Source of the DNA: Paralichthys olivaceus
Lineage: Eukaryota; Chordata; Actinopteri; Pleuronectiformes; Paralichthyidae
Length of the DNA stretch: 64,000 nt
Reading direction: 5' to 3'
Assembly: GCF_024713975.1 (NCBI RefSeq)
Contig: NC_091105.1
Location: 17,492,439-17,556,438, forward strand
Positions 1 to 10,800 of this stretch are shown one piece after another (positions within the stretch are counted from its first letter, which is position 1; the number at the start of each line of letters is the position of its first letter). Made by a program: the position numbers and the translations under genes. Below the pieces are notes generated by a model. The model saw only the letters and a list, made by a program, of their open reading frames with translations, did no database searches and was not told the DNA's origin.

Positions 1-2377
1 TTTTTACAGCAGGTACCCAGGAGGCCCATGAAGACAGAGATAATGATGATACACCAGCCCAGGATCTGTGGACAAACAAGAAGGACATGGTGACTTTACA
101 CTTGAGGACACACATATTATGGTTGAATAAATACAGATAATAGAGAATTCCACTTATACCCTCCTTTATGCCAATAACAACAGATTGTAATACTTGCACA
201 CTCAAGCTGCCTCAAATATTAACATGACATCAGTCTGCATTTATTCATTTTGGATTCGGATTTACAAAAAACCCTGGTTGGAACCATAGACTGTATATAA
301 AGAGCTTGGAACACTATGCGTGCTGACAATGTTTTAGTTTTTTTTGCCTAATGTCTGTGAAAATAATCCTATGAAGTCATCAGGGTTATCTCAGCTCCAA
401 ATTTATAAAAGAATGTCTGCAACATAAACTGGGGGTGTGGTATTTGAAAAAAGTACCATCGGACTGCACAGTGCTACATGGTTACAGCTGGAGGTTTCTA
501 GATTCAAACCAGATGGTCGTATCAAAATTGTGTTTTTTCGTGTACTGGTGATTTTTGAGAGTTTGGTCTATTTTGCTTCCATGTCTTCTTTCACTCTACA
601 ACTTGGAAAGAAAACTTCCAAAAATACGTATTTAGATGGTGTTTGTTTTACCCTCTGTCTTGTTTGCTAGCAAGACACAAGTTAACTATATTTGTTTTTG
701 TCTTTAGGCTGATAAGCTGTGAACTCGCACCACTAGTTCATCACCTCTCAGTTCCAAACAAGCAAAGAAAAACCGCCGGAACTGGAACAGGAGCTGGGAG
801 GTGCTGCCTGTCGGATGTGACTGTAATGACTGTGTGCTCACTAGTGCTCCTCCACTAGCCTCAAGATTCAATTACGATTCAGCAGTCAACATTCCAAATT
901 CAGAACAATGCATCTCGGTGCAATGTATCGTATCCACAATTTCCTATAGGCCTATTGCTGCACATGGCTGCTTTTTCATCAGTTAATATCAGTTAATAAT
1001 ATAAACTCCCTTTTTATTTAGAAAGTGCTTAAAAAGGTATTATAGACTGGAATTTACAAAATAAGGTTTTCAATTCAAATATCAGACTACAACAGTAAGT
1101 GTATGACAGTGGTCATTGCTCTCCACACTGACTTCACATTCATTCACTTTAGACTTGTGTGCTGCACCTAAAGATTAAAAGAACCCACTCTGATTACAGC
1201 CTTTACTGTATTAAGGTGGCCCCGCCTCGTCTGTCCTGGTCTTTGTGTGCACGTGCCAGCCCCCCACAGTTCAAAGACATGCAGGTTAATTGGAGACATT
1301 AAATTGCCCGTAGGTGAAATTGTGAGGGTGAATAAATGTCAGCCTTCCGATACGCTGGCAACCTCTCCAGGGTGTAACCTGTCTAACACCCAGTGTCATC
1401 TGGGATTGTTTCCAGCTGGATTTTGAATGGAAAATCACATTCACTATAAATGTTCACTACTGTGACTTAAGGGCTTCTCCAGTGCCTTACAACAACAACA
1501 CTTCGATAAAGTTTGTATCAGAGGTTGATTTGTTCACACTTTCAGTGCCAAACTCCAAAAACCCTGAATCCCATGCATCATTCATTACATCTGCCCTGTA
1601 AACACCCTGATTGTTAATTTGAACAACATTTTGTACCACAAGCTTTGTTTTGTACATTTTTGAAATAACCAAGATGACATCAATATTACATCAGCATAGT
1701 TATTTTCTAAAGTGTCAAAAGTGTCAAAACAGAACTGTTTTCACAGCATCATGTTGGACTCCATGAATAGTCTAATCCTCAGCTTTGACTGAAGTTTGAA
1801 ATTCATTGTCATGTCAGTGATGTGTGTCTCTTACCTGTGACTGGGCCCTGAGCATCAGCAGCAACTCCATGCGATCATCCCTGGACAGTTTGGAGCGATC
1901 ACAGGGCACTCGAGCCAGCTCCTCCCGACACTTCAACGTCTTGTTTTTACAGAACAAATCCACCACCAGGTTATCATCAAGACCGCTGACAGCACATTCA
2001 TAAAATGTTCCATTGAGAAGGGCCACAGAGAGCCACATTATAGGAGCCACACAAGCCCCAGTGAAGATGCTTGTGAAAGCCCTTAGGCAGCCGAAGCAGT
2101 TCCCACGGGGGCAAAGCTTCATGGGATTGAGGCAGCAGCCAGTGTAAACCCTCCACAACTTGGTGCTGAAGAACAGACCAAAGACCAACAGCACGGCAGC
2201 AGGGCCCAGCAGGAAAATCAGCCCATAGACAAAGTTCTGGTCGTGGTTGCAAGGACACTGAAAGGCAACCATGGAGAAGATTCGCTCCCCGCCCAAAGTC
2301 AGGAGAGCCATGAAACTATAGCCAATTGTGGCTTTCTGGTCCAAGAAAAACCGCAGGACAGCATTGAAGTTATCCAT
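1..2377 (-). CDS. calhm5: CALHM5-like calcium homeostasis modulator channel (partial at 3' end)
   Basis: Member of the CALHM family: four-pass plasma-membrane proteins that assemble into large-pore, non-selective channels. Exon 1 is 2377-1835 (181 codons, start ATG 2377) and ends in ...RAQSQ at a clean donor (CAG|gtaaga). Exon 2 begins at 65 after a CAG acceptor, reads ILGWC..., and leaves the window at base 1, so about 40% of the protein is missing. Visible: hydrophobic segments at residues ~18-38, 49-70 and 102-121, the family CPC motif at 41-43, and an N-glycosylation sequon NGT at 122-124 next to Cys128. The N-terminus (MDNFNAVLRFFLDQK) and the LLNGTFYEC segment resemble human CALHM5 as I recall it more than CALHM6. 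Intron 66-1834 shows no other feature. The next gene downstream on this strand (4923-6652) is a paralogue with the same two-exon layout. Orthologue assignment within CALHM4/5/6 is likely but not proven. Confidence 0.88.
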
Positions 2378-4922
2378 GTTGTCAGGGAGGACACGCTACA
2401 AAAAATTACCAACAACAACAAAAGACAACTGTCTGTGCTGCCTATAGTCATTTCCTGCTGTCTGTTGTCTCACAGCTGTGGACAAAACACAATTGCCAAG
2501 CCTCTCTGTGCTCCTCCCTTGCTGACTCTCTTCTCCTCAGGCTCCTCCTTGGAGTCAACATGACACTCCCTCCCACCCACAGCCATTTACTATAGAGGAA
2601 AGTCCCAGCTGGGCCTTTTCTCTCAGCTCACTGTATACATCCCTGCAGCATTGAAAGTGTTGAGGCATTCATTTGGAAAAATCCTGCGGGTCTGGTTCTT
2701 AAGATTACCTGATTGTTTGTTGACATTTCTGCATGAATCTGCAACAGATTCAGTCTGCTATTTGTATTCACTCTTAAGTCAAGCAGTAATTAATTTGCAT
2801 GAAATGTTACAGTCCCTTAAAAGAGCATGCAACCTTTATGAGTGTATGCAGCAGTCCGGGTGACCAGCACCACCCTACCACCACAAAGAAGGGTTGATAG
2901 ATCTCTTCTTCTAGATAGGTTCAAGGTTCAAGGATTTTATTGTCATATGCACAACAATTACATTATTAGACATGATCTGAATTTATAAATTTAAAAAATA
3001 AAAATAGAATATAAAATATAAAAAATACAAAAGTAGTGCAAATATTGTGCAAATATTGTAAGGCGCAGAGAGATGAATTATAACAGATGGGAGGAGTTTA
3101 AAAGTCTTATGGCATGGGGGATGCAGCTGTCCCTGAGCCTGGTGGTGCGGTCCCAGATGCTGTGGTACCGGCGGCCAGATGACAGCAGACAGAACAATTT
3201 ATGGTTTGGGTAGTAAGGGTCTTTAATGATCCGATTGCTCCATGGATGGCAGCTCCGTCCTGGTGATGCGCTGAGCAGACTTTACCACAATGATGCCAGT
3301 CGGGATACTCTCAGTGGTGCACCTGTAAAAGTTGCAGAGAATCCTAGGCTCCATGTTGAGCCTCCGCAGCCTGTGAAGGAAGAAGAGCCGCTGTCTGGTA
3401 TCACGTTGGGAGGCTCACCATCAATACGAAAGGTTCTCCATAGTTGGTTCTCACTCTGCCCATAAGACCTGATCGAGATCAATGGAAAAACCAGGACCTT
3501 CCGGGTTCTTGCTGTTTTGTTCCAGTTTCCTTCTGTTTCTTAGTTACCACACCACCGATCATCCAGGTGTTCTGTGATCAGTCAATCATGTTGAGTTGGA
3601 GGTGGGACATGACCAAACTATCAATGAGTGGCTGATCTCTCACTACCTCTTTATATACAGTCTATGCCTGTTGAGGAATGATCCTTGCTGGATATTTTAA
3701 CCCTTTATTGTCACTGGGTTACATTGAGTATGACAACTCAATTTGTTTGTGAGTAGAAATTATTTAGCAATGATGGGGGGGAAGAGGAAATATACAACCA
3801 TGCAGGATTAGAGTATTCATTTATTAGTACTGGAATGTTTCCATAGAGAACAGAGCAATGTTACAGAGACAGAGGAAAGCAATCACAAGTATCAAGTGGG
3901 GGAGGGATCACATCCTCTGAGTGGTTTCTTTCCCTCAAGAGTGACCTCTCAGACTAAAGCACTTTTAAATGCATTAGACAAGAAACTGACACATCCTCTC
4001 CACACACTTACCTGCCCACTAACTCACTAATAAATTGCCATTGCAAATACCATCATTACACTTATCAGTTTGCTTTGTCAAATGAACAGTTTGTACAGGG
4101 TAACATAGTTAAGACAAGGAAATCACTGATGTACATGTGCTGAATGATTACATGTTTCCCAGCAGAGCACAGGAAGTGGTTTGCTCTTAACCACAGTAAA
4201 AATGTGACATGTATCCTGTTAAAACCGGTGCACATAAAGCTCTTTACACATCATCACTGCTGTTCATGTTTAAATTATGTCACTGATCGGTTTTTCTTCA
4301 CACACTGTGTCTATATTTACAAGATTCTGACTATTAACATTGTTTAACAGTGTCATTTACACCATATTGCTGGTGTAAATGACGACAACAATGGCATAGC
4401 AGTGAGTGGATAATGTATGAATTTTTATGTTTGGGTGAACTATGCCTTTAAGGGCCCATGGAGGTGCAGTGCCAATTTGAACGTGCGATATGTCCAAAAA
4501 CTTTTTTAATAAAGATGATCTATGCATCGCTCTGTAGCAGTGGCAGCGGGGACTCATCAACGGAAGTGAGGAGGTCAATCAGTCACTGCATCCAGCTCCA
4601 AGGAAAGCACAACAGCCAACAACAATAGGATGGACATCATTCTCCAGACAAACTAATTGTGGCAACTTCAGCTTTATTACTTCTTCTATCTGTATGAAGT
4701 GTTTGTGTGTGCTGTTGTTTTGCCATTATACAGAACATCTTCACCCAATAAAGTCCAGAACTGTTTTTTTTTTGCATTTCTGTGTCAAGAAGTAATTGTA
4801 TGGATGCTGATAAGAAGCTAAACTAGTACATTTGCTTAGAGCAAATATGAGGTGACTCTTTAGAGCCACACCTGAACTGAGTGTAATTTAGTGATGATAT
4901 CCGTGTAATCCATTAGCAGACC
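2378..4922. other. Spacer between the two CALHM genes
   Basis: No coding exon seen on either strand. It contains the promoter side of the CALHM5-like gene (2378 upward), an L2-type LINE fragment (about 2925-3445, listed separately) and otherwise unremarkable AT-rich DNA. An AATAAA on the minus strand near the 3' end of the CALHM6-like gene was not clearly identified: TTTATT-like strings on the plus strand near 4670 are candidates only. Confidence 0.6.
2925..3445 (-). mobile_element. L2-type LINE fragment, 3' end of reverse-transcriptase ORF plus 3' tail
   Basis: Read on the minus strand, 3400-3100 encodes the C-terminal tail typical of fish L2-like LINE ORF2: QRLFFLHRLRRLNMEPRIL, then YRCTTESI, then after an internal deletion VVKSAQRI, RIIKDP, HKLFCLLSSGRRY and RTTRLRDS. 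The frame is broken by at least one deletion (around 3280) and lacks the usual AWYGNC segment, so it is inactive. The plus-strand side ends in a string of the form TTTATTGTCATATGCAC (about 2935-2955) and an A/T-rich tail, as these elements do. 5' truncated, as normal for LINEs. Exact ends are approximate. Confidence 0.8.
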
Positions 4923-6652
4923 TCAAGCTGGCATCCTGCCATCATCTACAAATTGAAGAACAGCAGGGTGGCCATCGGCACTCTCATTTGACCTAATCGA
5001 AGCCATCCTCATCAACCCATCATCACACTCATGGAAGGTCTCTACATAGTGGTGCAAGGTGCTGTAGTACTGTTCTTTGGAGCTAAATTTGTAGAGGGAG
5101 GAGATCTTCTCCCAGTCTTTGTTGGAAGGGGTGATGATTGGTCCAGGTGGTCTCTGGTTGAAGAAACTCTGAAGGTTCCTCTGGGCAAGTTCTTTGGCGT
5201 GTTGCACAGAGTGCGATTCAATAAGCTGGCCCTCCTCCTGAGCATACGCCTTCCAGAACTTGAGCTGCAGGTAGCTGATCGGGGAGGTGCACCGAGCCAG
5301 ACAGGTCAGCAGCAGGTTGGACAACATGACAGAGGTGATGAGCAGCCAACCCAGAATCTGTGGTCACCGTTAACAAATCACATTACATCACATTACAACT
5401 TCTAATTTCAAGTTCACAAGTTCTCACATGTCTAATAGTAGTCACAGGTCTCAGTAGCAACATTCATGTATAAGTCCTCTCAAAATGTAACATCATTTAC
5501 ATTTATCACAACACTGTATGACTTCAAATGTACTGTATGTTAAAAGAGCACAAATGATGCTGTCCACTCGTCACACAGCTTTTTTTAGTTTGATGCATGT
5601 GTGCCATCATCCTGTATCATTTTAATGTGTGAGCTTGGTAGAATAATTATCCACCTAATGATGGCCTGTGGAGCCTCTTGATGCTTAAAATATAACAACA
5701 GTCTGACCTTTAAATAGCTGTGGCTAGTTAAAGGTACAGTGTGTAGTATTTAGTGATATCGACTGTGGAAATCACATCATGCAGCTGAACACCCCTCACC
5801 TCACCCTCCCCCTTCCAAACATCCTCGTAAGCTGAGCTGACACTCTCAGTTCTTCTTTCTAACTGACCTAATGTTTGAATTCACTTTGGGAACCAATGAA
5901 AAAATAAATATACCCTAGTATTAATTGATGTTAATTTTATCATTTTCAAATCAGTGACATTTGGAATCTTTAAGTTATAAATAGGTTACTTACAGGGCTG
6001 TTAATGGTCAACAATGCAAAATACAGTTTGAAGTTTAAGTTGCCTGATCACAGCCTTTCATTCTCTTCATTATTCCTACCCCGAATCAGACTTTGTTAAT
6101 CAGCAGAGTGGCACTGACCTGAGACTGAGCTTTCAGTGCAAGCAGGACATTTTCTCTGTCAGTCTGTGGTATCCTCTTATCGTTACAGGGAAACCTGTGC
6201 AGTTTCTCACATGTGGCGTTCTGGTTTTGTCCACACATATGTAGGACTAGGCTCCTCTTGGTCCCAGTCATCAAACACTCATAGTAGTTACCGCTAAGCA
6301 GAGCCACAGCAATCCAGGTGAAAGGTGCCACCAGCGCTGTGGTGTTGATCTGGAAGAGGACTATCGCGGCGGACCTCAGCCTCTTACAGCTGCACAGCTT
6401 GGCCCTGCGCTGGCACAAACCTGTCAACAGCTTCCACGTCTTTTTATTCAGGATGTAACCCAGAAGCAGCAGAGCCAGACCAGGTACCAACAGGAACACC
6501 ATACCGTATACGAAGTTCAGATCATTGCAGGGACAATTGAACACTGCTGAAGAGAAAATCTGCTCCCCTCCTGCTGTCAACAGGGTTAACAGCCCAAAAC
6601 CAAGGTTGGACTGTTTGTTGGCAATGTTCAGAATCTTCTGAAACTTATCCAT
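4923..6652 (-). CDS. calhm6: CALHM6-like calcium homeostasis modulator channel, complete two-exon gene
   Basis: CALHM-family large-pore channel, 322 residues in my model (human CALHM6 about 315). Exon 1 is 6652-6119 (178 codons) and ends in ...KAQSQ at CAG|gtcagt; exon 2 is 5357-4923 (144 codons plus TGA), starting ILGWLL after a CAG acceptor. Reading frame is kept (phase 0). Visible: hydrophobic segments at ~18-38, 48-69, 99-120 and at the start of exon 2 (fourth helix), CPC at 40-42, conserved Cys125, and the SPISYLQLKFWKAYAQEE segment at the base of the cytosolic helical domain. The sequon present in the neighbouring paralogue (NGT) is SGN here, but NAT near residue 147 may be glycosylated. 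The start (MDKFQKILNI...) resembles CALHM6/5. Sits about 2.5 kb upstream of the CALHM5-like gene on the same strand, so it looks like an old tandem duplicate. In mammals CALHM6 is interferon-induced; I see no clear regulatory site to support that here. Confidence 0.9.
5728..5830 (-). mobile_element. Truncated copy of a TTAA-flanked small inverted-repeat element
   Basis: Begins with TTAA followed by AGGTACAGTGTGTAGTATTT, matching the terminal repeat of the complete copy at 10463-10834. The next ~80 bases (GCAGCTGAACACCCCTCACC, then TCACCCTCCC and CTTCCAAACAT) match the reverse complement of bases about 10740-10800, so this copy is inverted relative to that one and lacks its other end. It lies in the intron of the CALHM6-like gene. 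Confidence 0.75.
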
Positions 6653-7800
6653 TTGGGACTGCTGCGGCAGAGTGACAGGTCACACTATAACTGTTACACT
6701 TTCACTTCCACCTATTTCCATGTGACTTTCGATACCACTGACATCCCCACCCCCCCTAAAAACAACTGCCACCCAGAGATGTCAGTTCAGTTCTACTGGA
6801 GGAAGCACCTGTAAGTTTCAATAAATAAACATGTCAAAGATTTAATGATAAATATTTACAATGGAAATCACTGTCTGTGGGAGATAAAGTTAAGTCACTA
6901 ATGTCACCAGAATAACAGAGTATTCCTAACAGAGTAAACATAGAAAGAACAAATCAGGGTGACCATATAACAGACTATAAAGGGGAAGGAAATGCTGGTG
7001 GGTTTAGGTCAGCGTGTTACAGTTTCATCACGAATTGTCACCACCACCCTAAAACCAGACCTGGTAATCTGGTCCAACACCTGTTGTGTTGTTTATTTTG
7101 TAGAATTCAGGTATGAGGAGGTGGAATCTGAGGCAGGACAATGGGCTGGAAATCATTAGTTTGCCCAGTGGAGGTTAAATACAATGGGTTTTATGACAAA
7201 GATCAATCATCGAGTTGCTCAAAGAGCTAGGAACCTTCTTAAAGTTTAAAAAAATAATATTTAGTAATTGCAAGGTGTTAAAATGGCCAAATCTTCTGAA
7301 GCTTGACATATATGCAGTGGGAGTCACCGTGAACAGGAGTGAGGTGAAAATTCTTTGTCACTTCTTAAGGATGTTTTTTTAATAATATTTCAAAAGTTAG
7401 GAGTGTTACAGTGAAAAAGTAGCCATATTTGCCTTAGATTTTCTTAAAATGTCTACAGTAAAATCTTCTGAAGCTTGACATATGTAAAGTGGAACAAGAG
7501 TGAGGTGAAAATTATTATGCAGTCTATGATATGGGCCAGAGGCTGTGATCATGGCAGCAGGCGGCCGATAAGGGGCGGTGTTTCCTTATAACGCGCTGGC
7601 TGCAACCTGTCACTACCCAGCGAAGAAGAATCTGTTTAGAGCGGACAAGACGGATTTCGGTCAGAATATATGACTGAAACACTGGGAATTAAGCATTCAT
7701 CTGTATTTAAACGTCCCCACCACCGGCCAACGGACATTTGATATAGTATTATCCTAACTCGAATAAACATTTCAGAGCCGTCCTCGAAAACAACCCCAAA
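6653..7800. promoter_or_regulatory. Divergent intergenic region between the CALHM6-like gene and cnot10
   Basis: The CALHM6-like gene (minus) and cnot10 (plus) diverge from this 1.15 kb stretch. The 200 bases before the cnot10 ATG are more GC-rich than their surroundings, with a GC box (GGGGCGG, 7572-7578), as expected for a TATA-less housekeeping promoter. A short sequence is duplicated at about 7290-7350 and 7458-7512 (CTTCTGAAGCTTGACATAT ... GAGTGAGGTGAAAATT). No coding exon seen. Confidence 0.55.
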
Positions 7801-10800
7801 ATGGCAGAAAATTCAGGTAAGTGTCAGTTTACGCTAGCTGCGTAGCTTGTAGTTAGCTTCATCTCCGTAAACAGATTCGCTGTTGTTCGTGTAGTTTGTC
7901 CAATGGATACGCGGTGAAGTACATTGATCAGAATCGGTCAAGAAGTTCCCAATGTGTCACAAGGTTATGTTGCGCTCTGTAGTCTCTGCGACCTCAGCTG
8001 CACACACACACACACACACAACGCCTTTCTCGCTTAGCGTTAGCTTAGCCGAGATGCATGCACTCGTTCAGGCAAGACTTCATACACAAACGTCACGTTG
8101 ACGTGTCCTGTGTATCACCCGTATATGAACGACACAAAATACCCCGAGCCTCAGCATCACCAGCAGTAAGATGGTGTTATCCCACAGGCGCCCAATAACA
8201 GTGGGTATCGAACAGTCAGTGTTAGCCCACTGAACCTGTTCTCCCCCTCACATGTGTGCGATGATCAATACAACTGGTGTAAGTTGATCAAATGCAACAG
8301 AAGCCGTAGAGGACTATAATAGATTTTGTAAAGTTGATGTGTTATCTGACTGTCCGTATTTTGTCCGAGGTAATAAAATGCCACACTTAGGAATGAGGCT
8401 CACAGATTGTCAGTCAACTGTCACGTCATGTACGTCTAGTGGTCACTTTAAGGTTGGTCCAATCAGCCGATCACCAAAAATGTATAGCCTGCAGACATGG
8501 TAAACAGGTTCATATGTTGATATATTTCACAAACTGTGTTTACCAGTACCATGACAGTTTCTGAGTTTAAAAACAAAGCTTCGCAAAAGGAAAATCATCT
8601 TGTGAGCAGGAACAACACTTTGTCAGGGAGAGAGGTGGAACGGGAATAATTAGACTGGTTCAAGCTGACAGGAAGAAGACAGTAATTCAACACAACCATG
8701 TGACATCTGTGTTGAGCATGAAGGCACATCTGGAGGCACAGCCCGTGAAACCTTAAGAAGACTATGTTAGGTTCAACTCATGCAGGCTCATCAACACAGG
8801 ACGGATGGAGGGTGGATAGCCTGGTCTGATTTTGTTCTCGCACACAGGCATCTTGATACCACCTGATTTTACAGCATTTTCCAAATTAAAGCATTGAGAC
8901 ATGCTTCCACAAAATAGGTTCTGTGACGGAGGGAAAACAACATCTCAGTATAGAGTATAGTAATATATTCTGTTTCTATCAATGGACAATTGCTGAGTTT
9001 TAATGTCTGTCCCAGTGTCATTGGTGACCATGTCCACCCCTTAATGCCAATTTGCCATCTTCTACAGGCTACTTCCAGCATGACAAGGCTCCTTGTCCCA
9101 TAGCAGAAGTGGTGGTTTCTGAGCCAAGGAAGGAACTACCCACTATTAGTATGATGTTCCTAATTAAGTGGCCATTGAGTCACCACAGTCTGTTTATGCT
9201 GCTCGCCCCGTTTGCACTTTGAAACTAATCGAATGTTATGTAAAGTTGATGTTTTGTCCCTCTTTTTCACTTTGATCAGAACAAAATGAATCAAAACATG
9301 ACAGCTCATCATCCCCTGGAATGACTGACCAAGAGAAAGAAAAGGCAGCCAGCGCATATGAGGCATTTTCGGTAAATCATCAGATTTCTTTACTAACATA
9401 CAAAGCATTTGTGTTCTTTGCAGTAACTGCTTGGGCCAGAGTGTAAGCTGGAAATGCACCATTTTGATATTTTGAGGCAATAAGAACAGATCAAGCTTTA
9501 TGGAGAGATCTTCTTGATCTAAACATTTATTTTTATGGTTCCAAATATGTAAAATATCCTAGTGTTTAATTACTCTTATTATATAAAGCATGCAATTTGC
9601 GTTCATGTAGATAGAAATCTCACTGTAAGAATCACTCTTCAACTTAACTTGTGGTTGTACAGTGTTGTTACAGAGGGGTGGTTCTTCTCTCACAAGTGAT
9701 CACCAATGGTGTCAGTGTCGTTTTCTAATAATGGTTTTCTCAATCAAATTTGTGCAACAATTCCAAGTATTACAAGGCTATTTCATGACCATGCATGGGA
9801 CTGAAGTATGGAGATTGTTTTGATTTATAAGCCATTTCAACATCGGTGAGAAATTCTCCTGTTGCAAATCACACATTGCAAGTTACACATTTGGTGAAAC
9901 AGACCTCTGTTTTCCTCACAGGCAGGAAAGTATGAAGAGTCTCTCAAACACCTTGATGCCCTGCAGGAGCTCAACAAAGAGGACTACAAGATCGCCCTGA
10001 ACAAAGCTGTTGTAGATTTTTATAAAAGTGGTCAGACGACCACAGGGACTCTGAAGCAGACCCTAGTCACAATGAAGAATCAGGTAACTGCTGAAATGTG
10101 GGTCATGTTTTTCTAATGCTTAGAGTTCAGATTCAAGCTCTAGACAAATGCAAGACTCCCTCATGATGTCTCGCATGTCATAAATCGTCCTGTCTTTATC
10201 TTTTAGGTTCACACATCAGCAGAAGATGTCGATGGGTTGGATGATGTTGAAAACAGTTTGCTGTACTATAATCAAGCCATCATCCACTACCATATGCGAC
10301 AGTACTCTGAAGCCATCTCAATAGGAGAGAAGTTGTACCAGTTTCTGGAACCATTTGGTATGTTGTGGTATTTAACATGACTTTACTTAAGTTTACTCGT
10401 TCATATCCACACTCCAGTTCGCTACTTTCAAATTGTTTCTTACAAACTGCAATTGTGTGGTCTTAAAGGTCCAGTGTATAAGATTTAGGTGAAAGGAATG
10501 TTTGGCATAAATTGAATGTAAAATAATCCTAGTGATGTTTTCACTGGTCTGTAATCATCTAAATTGTATGAATTGTTCCTTACCATAGAATGGCTCTTTA
10601 TAGCTTAAAACTTTATATTTATGTGTAGGGGGGGTCCTCTCTGTGGAGGCCACCATGTTTTTTTACTGTCATACAAACTGGACAAACTAAAACCTTTTTG
10701 AGTTTTTATGACAACTTAAGTTCACCACTGGTTCTCTTTCATGTTTGGAAGGGGAGGGTGAGATGAGGAGCATTCAGCTGCAACATGAAACTTCACCTCT

